Source of the DNA: Lachnospiraceae bacterium
GTDB lineage: Bacteria > Bacillota > Clostridia > Lachnospirales > Lachnospiraceae
DNA: 64,000 nt
Assembly (NCBI GenBank): GCA_015057665.1
Contig: SVDY01000002.1
Span: 1 to 64,000 of the forward strand
Direction: 5' to 3'
Shown: one piece after another, positions 41,918 through 51,782 of the stretch
Position numbering within the stretch: position 1 is the stretch's first letter
How the letters are laid out: the number at the start of each line of letters is the position of its first letter
Notes under the pieces: generated by a model
What the model was told of the DNA's origin: nothing
Seen by the model: only the letters and a program-made list of their open reading frames with translations
The model's database searches: none
Made by a program: the position numbers and the translations under genes

Positions 41918-42916
41918 CTATTCCTCTTCCGGATACTTCATGCCCCATTCTTTCCGAATCCCAGTCATAAGATCCATGACATCTTTTGTAAATGTAAGAT
42001 GTATATATTCCTCTATTTTCTCCATATCTAACTCTTCCATTGCGGAAACGGCGGCTTCCATGTCCCTAATCTCATAAACAAGTGCGTCTTCCGTGGCACC
42101 TGTTTCAATCACTTCCTGACGACCATCTTCCGTATAGGTAATGACTGCTTTTTCCCCACGTGGATATTCATAGAGTTCCACATAGGCTTTATTGAATGCA
42201 ATCATCCCACGCTTTGGCTGTTTTGCATGAAGAGACAAAATTACAGTTGCCATCTCTTCTTCTTTGTTCTTAAGAAGAAGACTTGCCTGTTCATCCACGC
42301 CGGTAGGTGCATATTTCACCTGAGATAAGACCTGATCCGGTATAGAGGTCATAAACCATCTTACAAAAGAAAGGGCATAGACACCGATATCTAACATTGC
42401 ACCACCCGCAAGACTCCGGTTAAAGAATCGATTGTTCATATCGTATTCTTTGTAACTTCCGAAATTCATCTGAATCAGTTTAAGTTCACCAAGTTTTCCG
42501 CTCTTTTTTAACCTGGCTAATTCTTTATAGATCGGCATATGATAGATGGTCATGGCCTCTGCAAGGATAACATTATTTTCCTTTGCCAATGCAATGGCTT
42601 CATCAAGTTCCTCACTGTTTAGGGTAATAGATTTTTCACAAAGTACGTGCTTGCCTGCTGCCAATGCCTTTCGAAGATAGTTTATATGAGTATTATGCGG
42701 CGTGGAAATATAGATAATATCAACATTTTCGTCTTCGAACACATCCTCTATCTTATTATATACTTTTTCTACACCATATTTTTTTGCAAATGCAACGGCC
42801 TTTTCATGAGTACGGTTTGCTATGCCATATAGTTTTCTCCCCTGCTTCTCCATTGCCTCTGCTAACTGATTGGCAATAACGCCACAGCCAAGGGAGGCCC
42901 ATCTGTATTCTTTCAT
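41918..42916 (-). CDS. Gfo/Idh/MocA-family NAD(P)-dependent oxidoreductase
   Basis: This 332-residue enzyme has the Rossmann opening ASLGCGVIANQLAEAM, the DIIYISTPHNTH segment, the AGKHVLCEKSIT motif with the catalytic Lys (EK), and a C-terminal alpha/beta domain containing GGAMLDIGVYALSF, as in dihydrodiol/trans-sugar dehydrogenases. It oxidises or reduces a sugar-like or cyclic diol substrate. It is monocistronic. Its start has only a distant GAGGGG site. Substrate is not assignable. Confidence 0.9.
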   Translation of the reverse strand: MKEYRWASLGCGVIANQLAEAMEKQGRKLYGIANRTHEKAVAFAKKYGVEKVYNKIEDVFEDENVDIIYISTPHNTHINYLRKALAAGKHVLCEKSITLNSEELDEAIALAKENNVILAEAMTIYHMPIYKELARLKKSGKLGELKLIQMNFGSYKEYDMNNRFFNRSLAGGAMLDIGVYALSFVRWFMTSIPDQVLSQVKYAPTGVDEQASLLLKNKEEEMATVILSLHAKQPKRGMIAFNKAYVELYEYPRGEKAVITYTEDGRQEVIETGATEDALVYEIRDMEAAVSAMEELDMEKIEEYIHLTFTKDVMDLMTGIRKEWGMKYPEEE

Positions 42917-43101
42917 ATCTTTTTATAACCCCTCATATTTACTATCGTTTCTGGTGATTACATCTTTTTATAACTGAATTATAACATATAATTCGGTTTA
43001 TACCCACATCTTTAAAGAAATATGTTTATCCTCTTTCATAATTCTTCATATTTATCCTTTTCCAACGACAGTAAGAATCATTGTTGGACTCTCTTTTTAA
43101 A

Positions 43102-45957
43102 TTATCTTACAAACGTATAGGTAATCCTATCTGCATATCTGTAATAATATTCTTGTTCTGCATCCAGTCCGCTTAAAATCTGCGCATTCTGTCCATCAGA
43201 GATTCCGGTTGTCACTTCCACAAGTCCGCCAAGTTCATCCTTCTTTTCATTATATTCTGTATAGACATAGACCCCGCCGTCCTGTTCCACAAGTGCTTCT
43301 ACTGGGATTGTCAAAATGTCACTGACAGAACTTACTGCAATTGTGACAGAAGCGTTCATTCCAAGAAGCATATCGGCATTTTTTTCCATACTTACGGTAA
43401 CAGTATACTTGGTATTACCGCCTGAGTTTTCTCCGGAATAATTGATATCTTCAATGACACCTTCAAAACTCTGACTTGCAAAGGCATCTAAAGTCACTGT
43501 ACATTTTTGACCTTCTTTTACCTGATTAATATCCAGTTCGTCCACAGTAATAGGAATTTCAACTATATCATTTGGGGAAAGAGAACAGATTGCAGTCTCT
43601 TCAAAGGTATAGTCCGTTTCCGCTTCCTCAGTTATATCTCCTATTAAGAGCTGAGATGAATTATTTCCACCTAAAGAATTATTTGGTGTTCCGCTCATGG
43701 ATCCGGCACCATTCATGGAAGGCATGTTACCTGCCTGACCGCCGCCTGGAAATTCTCCCTGCTGATTTCCATTTGAATCTTGCTGTCCCCCATTTGGAAT
43801 TTCTTCCTGCTGGCCGTTATTTGGTACCTGCTGATCTTCATTTGAATCTTGCTGTCCTTCGCTTGAATCATTTGAAGATGGTGTTTTATCGGATACTTTA
43901 GTAAATATTAGTACTGTCACAGATTCTATTGTCTGTGTTGTCACGGTATACCCTTCTACTGTTTCTTTCACTTTGATCGAGTATGGTATCTCCTGTCCAT
44001 CCGTACCGTATTTGGACATCCCGGTCCAGGTATATTTCCATTCTTTCTCTGCATTTATGATTTGTTCATCAAGTACATTTTCTCCGTTACAAAGCTGTAC
44101 TGTTACCTTTTCCGGTATTCCCTCTGTTATTATACTGCCATCAGAATTTAACCAAACAAAATTTACAGATTTTGAAATGGTCTCTTCCAGAGTTATTTCT
44201 GTTTCTCCTTCTGCTAAATCTTCTGTTGAACTTTCCGTCATGTCTTCTGTAGAAGGCTGGCTTGTGAAACTATCAGATGTTCCCTGATTAGATGATGCAA
44301 CCATTACAAAACCATTGTTTTTTGTTGTTGAAGCAAGTAAAAAACCACCGGTTCCACTGCTACGATGGGAAGTCATGACAGCCATGGTATCTGCTATAGC
44401 TGTAACATTGTCTGATGTGTCTGTACTGGCTGTAACATTGTCTGATATCTCAGCCGCTGCAACATCCTGTGATACTGAGTCAATCTCTGCACTTACAACC
44501 AGAGTATCGTCAATACCAGAAACGGTTCCAGCTTCATCCGCAAATACATAACCGCTGTTTCCGATTTCTACTAATCTATTATATTGTTCTTCTAATGCAA
44601 TTCTTTTATTTAGCAGATTCTGATAGACTGCCGTATAATCTGTGTCTGTGAGGGTAAGAAGAGTCTCACCTGCAGTTACAGTATCGTCCTTTGATACCTT
44701 CACACTGCTGATGGTTCCAGAAAAGCCAGTTACTTTTTGCTGACTGTAAATGTAAAGTTTTCCAGAACCAAGTTCTTTATTCTCTGAATCAGTTACCGTG
44801 ACTTCTTCCTGATAAGAAAACTTACTAAGGGAAACCGTCACTATGATAGTGTCCTTTTCAACCTGTGCAACTTTTCCTGTGGCTGAATTGCCATCTGCAT
44901 CTTTGATTGTAAATTTATCACCCACATTTACATTTCCGGGATTCTCAATCTCAATTGCAAGAAGATCATCAAGAGAAAGGAGAATCAATGCTTCTTTATC
45001 ATACATGATATCGAGCACCTTCTCACCTTTTTTTACATAGACAGCTACTACTGTGCCGTCTGTAGCTGCCTTGATGATAGAGGTAATGGATTCTTCTTTT
45101 GCATCTTCCATAGCATCGTCCACCTCATCTATGACATCCTGGATATCAGAAATTGCCGCCAATACAGATTTCTTTTCCACAACAGCGATAGGTTCACCCT
45201 CTTCTACAAAATCGCCGTTTGAAACAAGATAGCCGGTAACTGAAATCTTTCCCGGAACAGTTACTTTTACGTCGGATGCTGTTTCTAAAACACCGCTTCC
45301 TTTAATTGTCTGTTCAATCGTTCCATTCTCCACCATGGACGATATTACTTCTTCTTTTACTGTACTGGAGGATGTATTTTCTTTTCCTCCGGAAAGAATT
45401 TGAAGCAGAATTACCAGAATGAGAAGAATAGAAGCTATGATAATCCATTTTATTTTTTTTCTTTTTTGTTTTTTTAATCTTTCTTCTACAGGGTCTATGG
45501 GACAGTCAGGTGTCTTTGTTTCATGACTGTCCGCTCCTTGCTCCTGTTCTTTTTTGTTACGTTCTTCTTTTCTCAGTCTTATAAGTTTAAGGACACAGAA
45601 AATGTCTGTTAAAGTACAAAGAATCGCTACCACAATACATGCAATACGGACTTTGCTGATGATGGAAGAAAGATTCTGTCCTCTATTTCCAGGCATTTTT
45701 TCTCCACCAAAACCTTCCGGCATGTTCTCTGGATCAAACCCTTCCGGCATTTCGCCTCCGCCAAAGCTTTCCGGCATGTTCTCTGGATCAAAGCCGTCTG
45801 GCATCTCAAACATTTCTCCATTTTGAGAAAACTCCCTATTCCCTCCCGGCATAGCTGACATTGCTCTTCCTGACATTGTAAGTATTACAAGGTCTGCAAT
45901 CAAAATTACCGTTGCAGTGATGAGCAGTACAATATATTTTATTTTCTTTTTTTTCAT
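43102..45957 (-). CDS. Oversized HlyD/MacA-type membrane-fusion adaptor
   Basis: This 951-residue adaptor is about twice the usual length. Two membrane helices near ~5-25 and ~90-112 flank an extracytoplasmic loop with repeats of EMP(D/E)GFDPENMPE and FGG. A third lies near ~165-185. The adaptor core follows: a barrel/lipoyl part (ISVTGYLVSNGDFVEEGEPI), a second (SSVKVSKDDTVTAGETLL), a ~250-residue insert with a beta domain and an Asn/Gln/Gly-rich linker, and the C-terminal barrel domain (TIPVEALVEQDGGVYVYTEY). I start at 45957 after GGAGG. It links the MacB-type exporter to the envelope. Confidence 0.82.
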   Translation of the reverse strand: MKKKKIKYIVLLITATVILIADLVILTMSGRAMSAMPGGNREFSQNGEMFEMPDGFDPENMPESFGGGEMPEGFDPENMPEGFGGEKMPGNRGQNLSSIISKVRIACIVVAILCTLTDIFCVLKLIRLRKEERNKKEQEQGADSHETKTPDCPIDPVEERLKKQKRKKIKWIIIASILLILVILLQILSGGKENTSSSTVKEEVISSMVENGTIEQTIKGSGVLETASDVKVTVPGKISVTGYLVSNGDFVEEGEPIAVVEKKSVLAAISDIQDVIDEVDDAMEDAKEESITSIIKAATDGTVVAVYVKKGEKVLDIMYDKEALILLSLDDLLAIEIENPGNVNVGDKFTIKDADGNSATGKVAQVEKDTIIVTVSLSKFSYQEEVTVTDSENKELGSGKLYIYSQQKVTGFSGTISSVKVSKDDTVTAGETLLTLTDTDYTAVYQNLLNKRIALEEQYNRLVEIGNSGYVFADEAGTVSGIDDTLVVSAEIDSVSQDVAAAEISDNVTASTDTSDNVTAIADTMAVMTSHRSSGTGGFLLASTTKNNGFVMVASSNQGTSDSFTSQPSTEDMTESSTEDLAEGETEITLEETISKSVNFVWLNSDGSIITEGIPEKVTVQLCNGENVLDEQIINAEKEWKYTWTGMSKYGTDGQEIPYSIKVKETVEGYTVTTQTIESVTVLIFTKVSDKTPSSNDSSEGQQDSNEDQQVPNNGQQEEIPNGGQQDSNGNQQGEFPGGGQAGNMPSMNGAGSMSGTPNNSLGGNNSSQLLIGDITEEAETDYTFEETAICSLSPNDIVEIPITVDELDINQVKEGQKCTVTLDAFASQSFEGVIEDINYSGENSGGNTKYTVTVSMEKNADMLLGMNASVTIAVSSVSDILTIPVEALVEQDGGVYVYTEYNEKKDELGGLVEVTTGISDGQNAQILSGLDAEQEYYYRYADRITYTFVR

Positions 45958-45961
45958 CAAA

Positions 45962-47152
45962 TCAACCTCCATAATGTAATGCATCAATTGGTTTCATCTT
46001 GGCTGCTTTGTTGGCAGGATAAAGACCAAATACAACACCAATGAAAAAACAAAATACAACGGCAGCAAAGACCACCCATCCGTTCATGGTAAAACTCACG
46101 CTTAAATCAGAAACAATGATCGTGATTGCTTTTAATACGCACCAGGACAGGAAAATACCGATCATACATCCCATCATGCAAAGCACAACTGCTTCAATTA
46201 AGAACTGCTGAAGGATAGCACTTCTGCTTGCACCCACTGCCTTTCGGATTCCGATCTCTCTCGTTCTCTCTGTAACCGTTACAAGCATAATGTTCATAAT
46301 GCCGATACCTCCTACAATCAGAGAAATTCCTGCAATTCCGCCAAGAAGGATGGTAAGAATAGAGGTGATGCTGCTCATAGTATCTTCCAGTGCATCCTGG
46401 GAACTTACAGTAAATGCATCTTCATCCTGTAAAAAACGTTCCATAAGTATGTTGGTAATGGTACCCTGTGCATCATCAACGGTATACGCCCCTGCAGCAC
46501 TTACATAAAAAGAAGTAATCTCATTTGTCACACTTGTGCTAAGGCGCACAAGAGAAGTGTATGGAATATAAGCAACATAGGAATCGCTTCCGAACATACT
46601 GGTCAGGGAATCTTCATCATCTTCGAGAACACCAACAACTGTGTACTTCATGCCATTTAAAGAAAGTTCCACACCAATACAATCCGTATAGCCAATGAGA
46701 TTCTGTGCTGCTGCTTCATTGATAATACAGATGGCTGTATTATTATCTAAATCTGTAGTTTTAATAAAACGGCCTAACAAAAGGTTCAATTCCTGAATTT
46801 CATAATAAGAAGGTGTGGTTCCATATACCTGAATGGTGCCGGTATTCCCATCATATTTTCCTGTTGCCTGTTTCTCACTGGATGGTGCGATTAGTCCAAT
46901 GGTTTCTTCCTGCATCCACAAAGATAAATCACTGGTCCTAATAGGCTGATTCTTATTATCAGAGATGGTTACTGTAAGAAGATTGGTACCAAGGCTGTTA
47001 ACCGCATCTGTAACACTTTTGGTTGTCCCATTGACAAGGCTGACTAAAATTACAAGAGCCATAACACCGATAATAATGCCAAGCATAGTAAGAACCGATC
47101 TGAGCTTATTACCTGCAATGGATTTTAGTGCCATTTTAAAAGACTGAATCAT
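45962..47152 (-). CDS. MacB-type ABC exporter permease
   Basis: This 396-residue permease has the MacB/FtsX layout: helix 1 (~17-40), a large extracytoplasmic domain (~45-265) and three C-terminal helices (~275-390), with GIRKAVGASRSAILQQFLIEA and LYPANKAAKMKPIDALHYGG as conserved signatures. Its start overlaps the ATPase stop by 4 bp (ATGA). It acts with the ATPase and the two adaptors to export peptides or lipophilic compounds, probably as protection. Confidence 0.92.
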   Translation of the reverse strand: MIQSFKMALKSIAGNKLRSVLTMLGIIIGVMALVILVSLVNGTTKSVTDAVNSLGTNLLTVTISDNKNQPIRTSDLSLWMQEETIGLIAPSSEKQATGKYDGNTGTIQVYGTTPSYYEIQELNLLLGRFIKTTDLDNNTAICIINEAAAQNLIGYTDCIGVELSLNGMKYTVVGVLEDDEDSLTSMFGSDSYVAYIPYTSLVRLSTSVTNEITSFYVSAAGAYTVDDAQGTITNILMERFLQDEDAFTVSSQDALEDTMSSITSILTILLGGIAGISLIVGGIGIMNIMLVTVTERTREIGIRKAVGASRSAILQQFLIEAVVLCMMGCMIGIFLSWCVLKAITIIVSDLSVSFTMNGWVVFAAVVFCFFIGVVFGLYPANKAAKMKPIDALHYGG

Positions 47153-47820
47153 CGGCTCACCTCCGTCACTACTCCATCTCGGATATGAATTTTTCTACTG
47201 GCCTGATCGGCTACAGAGTCATCGTGAGTAATCAGAACAATGGTATTACCCTGTCTGTGAAGTTCATGAAAAATCTCCATAATTTCCAGAGATGTCTTGG
47301 AATCTAAGTTACCCGTCGGCTCATCGGCCAAAATCAGAGATGGTTCTGTTACAATGGCTCTGGCAATTGCAACTCTTTGCTGCTGCCCGCCGGAGAGTTC
47401 CGTCGGATAATGATAGGAACGATTGGTAAGTCCTACACGTTCCAATGCATTTCTCACACGCTCCATTCTTTCTGTCTTCTTAAGCCCCTGATAAATGAGA
47501 GGAAGTTCTACATTTTCTTCTGCTGTCAGTTTTGGAATCAGATTAAAACTCTGAAATACAAAACCGATTTTTTTATTTCTCACTTTGGCAAGTTCATTTT
47601 CGCTGTACTGTTCAATGGGAATGCCGTCTAATTTGTAAGTGCCCGAATCTGCAATATCAAGGCATCCTATTATATTCATCAATGTGGACTTTCCGCTTCC
47701 GGACGGACCGATAATGCTTACGAATTCGCCCTGTTTAATGTGCATGTTGGCACGGTTTAAGGCATGCACTGCTTCGGAGCCGATTTGATATGTTTTCATT
47801 ACGTTATGCATTTCTATCAT
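47149..47820 (-). CDS. MacB-type ABC exporter ATPase
   Basis: This 223-residue ATPase of the LolD/MacB class has Walker [10 protein letters not shown] (~39-47), Q-loop [12 protein letters not shown], signature LSGGQQQR (~142-149), Walker [14 protein letters not shown] and the H-loop ITHDDSV. GGAGGCG sets the start. The permease gene overlaps its end. Confidence 0.95.
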   Translation of the reverse strand: MIEMHNVMKTYQIGSEAVHALNRANMHIKQGEFVSIIGPSGSGKSTLMNIIGCLDIADSGTYKLDGIPIEQYSENELAKVRNKKIGFVFQSFNLIPKLTAEENVELPLIYQGLKKTERMERVRNALERVGLTNRSYHYPTELSGGQQQRVAIARAIVTEPSLILADEPTGNLDSKTSLEIMEIFHELHRQGNTIVLITHDDSVADQASRKIHIRDGVVTEVSR

Positions 47821-47834
47821 ATCTTCGCCTCCTG

Positions 47835-49583
47835 CTATCTTCCATTGCCTGGTCTTTGTGAATTACCGTTTCCAGATGGGTTTCCTCCTGGCATAGACAT
47901 TCCTCCGCCGTCAAATCCGCTTGGCATATCGCTTCCAAAACCACCCGGCATGTCACCGCCAAATCCGCCAGGCATGGCCATTCCACCGCCGAATCCGCCG
48001 AAATTACCAAACTCATCAGACTGGGACTCCTGATAATATACCGTATCGCCTTCTTCTAAGCCTCCTGTAATCTCTACATAGTTTCCGTTGGAAATGCCAA
48101 TAGTCACTTCTACCATATCTCCAAATTCCCTGGATTCTTCATCATAAGAAGTATAAACGTAGGCTGTAGAACTTGTTCTGTTTACTGCCTCTTCCGGAAT
48201 CAGAAGTGCATTTTCCTTTCCTTCAATCATAATCACTGCAGAAGCAGACATACCGGATAACATTCCCTCTCCCCTCTCTACTAAAATGGAAGCTGAATAA
48301 GATGTGACACCGTTGGAACTGGTTCCCTCTTTGTTGATTTTTGTTACTTTTCCGGAAAATGTATCATCTCCTAAGGATTCTATGGACACAGATGCCTGCT
48401 GGCCAACAGTTAGAGACAGAATATCGGATTCATCCACACTGAAGGACATGAGCATGTAATCTGATGGTGCAATGCCAATTACCGTATCCTGTGTTTCATC
48501 CTCTTCTAACGTAGTAACGGCTGTAGACATATTGTTGTTTCCGCCAAAACCTCCGGAGGAAGCTGTTGTTGTGGTGACCGTTGTTCCACTCACCTCTGTT
48601 ACAGATGTAACAACACCATCATTTTGTGCATATACTGCACCTTCTTTATAAATTTTAATGAGGGTCTGAAGCTGTTTCTCATAAGTTTCTTTTTCCTCAA
48701 GTACAGATGCATAATTTACAGTTCCTGATACATCGTCTAAATATAACAACGTTTTGCCTTTGCTTATCTTTTGATTTTCTGAAACATTTACAGAGGATAC
48801 GGTACCTGCATACCCTGTCACTTTAACACATTCGTGGATATATAACGTGCCTTCTGCCGTTTTATCATCCCCAAGGCTTACCGTAACCTTATCTCCATAG
48901 ACAGTTCCATTATCGGTAATTAAAATTGTCGCTTTTCCACCCCAGACAGAGTCCACTGTTCCGGTGTACTTAGTGCCGTCACTGTCTTTGACAGTAACAG
49001 AAGAACCTACAGATAATGCATCTGTCTCTACATCAACGGCCATGTATCCATCTACGGAAATCAGCATTAATGCCTGATTTTCATACATTACATCGGCAAC
49101 TGTATTTTCTTTTTTCGTATAGATTTTTTTGATTCTTCCTGACACACCGGCCATAATTTTATCCTCTGCTTCTTCTGAAGATATATCTGCCAGCTCTTTA
49201 TCCAGTTCATTTAACTGTTCCTGAATTTCATTCATGGCAATGATAACAGATGCACTGTTTACAGAAGCCAGCATATCACCTTTTTTTACTGTGTCGCCCG
49301 CATTTACATATACTTCCGTAAGTTCTACCGTTCCAGGAATCGTAATATTCTCTGTTTCATCGTTTGATAAGGTACCGGAACCGGATACAGTCGTACTGAT
49401 GTTTCCCATGGTTACATTCGCTGTAAGTATCTCGCTCTCATCCTCCTGTCCGTACCGGCTGCTTACTTTACTTCGAAGTACTGTAATCAGAATCAGGATT
49501 GCTGCAAGAACAGCTGTTATCATAAGTGCAGCTTTGACCATATTTTTCTTATCTAATGGCAGTTTGCGTCTGACTGAACTCAT
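47835..49583 (-). CDS. HlyD/MacA-type membrane-fusion adaptor
   Basis: This protein of about 582 residues has one N-terminal membrane helix (~20-40), lipoyl/barrel segments (GTVELTEVYVNAGDTVKKGD, GTVSSVNVSENQKISKGKTL), a beta-barrel domain and a C-terminal tail of ~55 residues rich in Gly/Met/Pro (GGFGGDMPGGFGSDMPSGF). The tail resembles the N-terminal loop of the oversized adaptor at 43102. I start at the ATG at 49583 after AAGGGG. It heads the operon adaptor-ATPase-permease-adaptor. Confidence 0.88.
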   Translation of the reverse strand: MSSVRRKLPLDKKNMVKAALMITAVLAAILILITVLRSKVSSRYGQEDESEILTANVTMGNISTTVSGSGTLSNDETENITIPGTVELTEVYVNAGDTVKKGDMLASVNSASVIIAMNEIQEQLNELDKELADISSEEAEDKIMAGVSGRIKKIYTKKENTVADVMYENQALMLISVDGYMAVDVETDALSVGSSVTVKDSDGTKYTGTVDSVWGGKATILITDNGTVYGDKVTVSLGDDKTAEGTLYIHECVKVTGYAGTVSSVNVSENQKISKGKTLLYLDDVSGTVNYASVLEEKETYEKQLQTLIKIYKEGAVYAQNDGVVTSVTEVSGTTVTTTTASSGGFGGNNNMSTAVTTLEEDETQDTVIGIAPSDYMLMSFSVDESDILSLTVGQQASVSIESLGDDTFSGKVTKINKEGTSSNGVTSYSASILVERGEGMLSGMSASAVIMIEGKENALLIPEEAVNRTSSTAYVYTSYDEESREFGDMVEVTIGISNGNYVEITGGLEEGDTVYYQESQSDEFGNFGGFGGGMAMPGGFGGDMPGGFGSDMPSGFDGGGMSMPGGNPSGNGNSQRPGNGR

Positions 49584-49671
49584 GTTATTCCCCTTTCTCA
49601 ATTAAAATTTAAGTACACTCATAGGTACTTGAATATGGTAATTTGTTCCTTTACAAAGATAACAAATGAAA

Positions 49672-49736
49672 CTGAAAAAAAGCTGAAAAGATTATTTTCA
49701 GAGTGTGAAATATATATGAATTTAAAAATTTTCAGC
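49672..49736. promoter_or_regulatory. Candidate response-regulator boxes between exporter and two-component genes
   Basis: CTGAAAA occurs at 49672 and 49683, an 11-bp direct-repeat spacing typical of OmpR-family sites. Inverted TTTTCAG copies follow at 49695 and 49729. They lie in the divergent region and suggest control of the exporter, the regulator, or both. Confidence 0.5.
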
Positions 49737-49800
49737 TTTATTTCAACTTTTGGATATATTCTTATGCTAAGATACCAGGGTTAAAAGGAGGCTTAGGACA

Positions 49801-50478
49801 ATGAAAATACTGATTATCGAAGATGAAATCCTGCTCGCGGACTCTCTGAAAGCATTGCTTCAAAAGAAAGGATTTCAGGTAGAATGTGTATATAATGGGG
49901 AAGACGGTGCTGCATTTGCAGAAACGGAAATCTATGATCTTTTAATACTGGATGTGATGATTCCAAAGATGAATGGCTATGAAGTATCAAGAAGGGTCAG
50001 GGAAAAACGATTGGGAACTCCTATTCTTATGCTCACCGCCAAATCTGAAGTGGAGGATGAAATTGAAGGTTTAAATGCCGGTGCTGACTATTACCTGACC
50101 AAGCCTTTTGACAATAGAAAACTTTTAGCCTGCATCAATGCGCTTTTGCGAAGACAGGGACCTCAGATCAACGAACTGACTGTGGGAAACACCGCATTAA
50201 ATCTATCCAATTCCCAGCTATCCTGTGGAGAAAACAGCATACGCTTATCCTCCAAAGAATTTGATGTTATGCGTTATTTAATGTCTTCCCAGGGACAGAT
50301 TCTTCCAAAAGAAATGATTCTCTGCCGCGTTTGGGGCTTTAATTCCAATGCAGTGGAAAACAATGTGGAAGTATATGTGGGACTTCTCAGGAAAAAATTA
50401 AGGCATATCGGTTCCAATGTCCGTATCGAGGCAGTCCGCCGTATGGGATATCTGATGGAGGTGGATGAAACGTGTTAA
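49801..50478 (+). CDS. OmpR-family response regulator
   Basis: This 225-residue regulator has a receiver domain with acidic pocket EDE (residues 7-9), the phosphoacceptor Asp in LLILDVMIPK (~51), Thr in MLTAKS and Lys in YLTKPFD. A winged-helix effector (~128-222) with FDVMRYLMSSQGQ and ENNVEVYVGLLRKKL follows. AAGGAGG precedes the start. It overlaps the kinase gene by 7 bp and diverges from the MacB-type operon, its likely target. Confidence 0.94.
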   Translation: MKILIIEDEILLADSLKALLQKKGFQVECVYNGEDGAAFAETEIYDLLILDVMIPKMNGYEVSRRVREKRLGTPILMLTAKSEVEDEIEGLNAGADYYLTKPFDNRKLLACINALLRRQGPQINELTVGNTALNLSNSQLSCGENSIRLSSKEFDVMRYLMSSQGQILPKEMILCRVWGFNSNAVENNVEVYVGLLRKKLRHIGSNVRIEAVRRMGYLMEVDETC

Positions 50479-51683
50479 AGAAACTTAAGATAAAATTTGT
50501 CATGATCAATATGTCCATTGTCACAATCATGCTGATTGTAATCTTTGGTTTAATTTATAATTTCACCAAGCACAATCTGGAAACAGAAAATGTCAACATG
50601 ATGAAATCCATTGCAGTCAATCCATTTCGGCCCGGACGTCCAAACGACCCATCCCGGGAATTAAAACTTCCTTTCTTTACCTTACATCTGGGACTAAACG
50701 GAGAAATGATTTCAGCCAACGGAGGCTACTACGATCTTTCCGATTCACACTTTTTAGATCAGCTGATTGAAGAATCTTTTCAAAACAGGAAAGATACGGG
50801 AATCATAAGTGAACATAATCTTCGCTATTACAAAATGACAACACCCATGGGCACCATCTTAGTTTTTTCAGATATCTCAAGCGAAAGAAACACCCTTCAT
50901 CATCTGGTTCAATCCTTTATTCTGATCGGACTGTTCAGTTTCTTTCTCTTCCTTGGAATCAGCATTTTTCTGGCAGGATGGGCAGTGAAGCCGGTGGCGA
51001 AAGCATGGACTCAGCAGAAACGTTTTATTGCAGATGCTTCCCATGAACTGAAAACGCCTCTCACCGTAATCATGACCAATACTGAATTGCTTCAAACTGC
51101 AGATTTCACTGAAAAAGAACGTTATCATTTTCTGCAAAGCATATCCATGATGTCCGGTCAGATGAAACAGCTGATAGAAAAAATGCTGCTTCTTGCAAAA
51201 GCAGACAATCAGGACATTACGTTTTCTATAAATCGCGTAGACTTAAGCAGATTGGTTTTCAATGCCGCTCTCTCTTTCGAAGGCATTTTTATCGAAAAAG
51301 AATTAGGATTAGAAGAAGATATTGAGGAAAATATTACAGTTTTCGGAAATGAACCGGCTTTACAGCAGGTAATCGATATTCTATTAGACAATGCCGGAAA
51401 ATATTCCCATCCTCATGGGAACACCATAATATCTCTTCATAGCACCAGTTACAATAAGTGCCAGCTAAGAGTCTCCAATCCAGGTGAGCCTATCCCTGCA
51501 GAAGACCTAAAAAAAATCTTCCAGCGGTTTTACCGTATGGATGAATCAAGAAGCAGGGACGGCAGTTTTGGACTTGGCTTATCCATTGCTGAAAATATTG
51601 TAATCCGGCATAAGGGAAAGATATGGGCGGAAAGTAAAAATGGAATGAATTCTTTTATTGTTGAGTTGCGTAAAAATGTATAA
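50472..51683 (+). CDS. Sensor histidine kinase
   Basis: This 403-residue kinase starts at GTG, overlapping the regulator gene by 7 bp, with GGAGGTG upstream. It has two membrane helices (~12-32 and ~155-178) around an extracytoplasmic sensor of ~120 residues, an H-box DASHELKTPLTVI (His ~201), N-box LDNAGKYS and G-boxes SRDGSFGLGLSI. This is the BceS-unlike, classical HPK1 layout with a large sensor loop. The signal probably relates to the exported compound. Confidence 0.93.
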   Translation: MLKKLKIKFVMINMSIVTIMLIVIFGLIYNFTKHNLETENVNMMKSIAVNPFRPGRPNDPSRELKLPFFTLHLGLNGEMISANGGYYDLSDSHFLDQLIEESFQNRKDTGIISEHNLRYYKMTTPMGTILVFSDISSERNTLHHLVQSFILIGLFSFFLFLGISIFLAGWAVKPVAKAWTQQKRFIADASHELKTPLTVIMTNTELLQTADFTEKERYHFLQSISMMSGQMKQLIEKMLLLAKADNQDITFSINRVDLSRLVFNAALSFEGIFIEKELGLEEDIEENITVFGNEPALQQVIDILLDNAGKYSHPHGNTIISLHSTSYNKCQLRVSNPGEPIPAEDLKKIFQRFYRMDESRSRDGSFGLGLSIAENIVIRHKGKIWAESKNGMNSFIVELRKNV

Positions 51684-51729
51684 AGACCAACGCAAAGATT
51701 AACTCTCCACATGGCAGCTATACTTTAAC

Positions 51730-51768
51730 AGCCGTCACTACCAGCAGATAGTGGCGGCTGCTTTCTTT
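51730..51768. terminator. Terminator between kinase and DUF4340 genes
   Basis: AGCCGTCACTA pairs with TAGTGGCGGCT around an 8-base loop and is followed by a T-rich run. The genes converge, so it may serve both. Confidence 0.8.
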
Positions 51769-51782
51769 TGTTATGAAAGACA

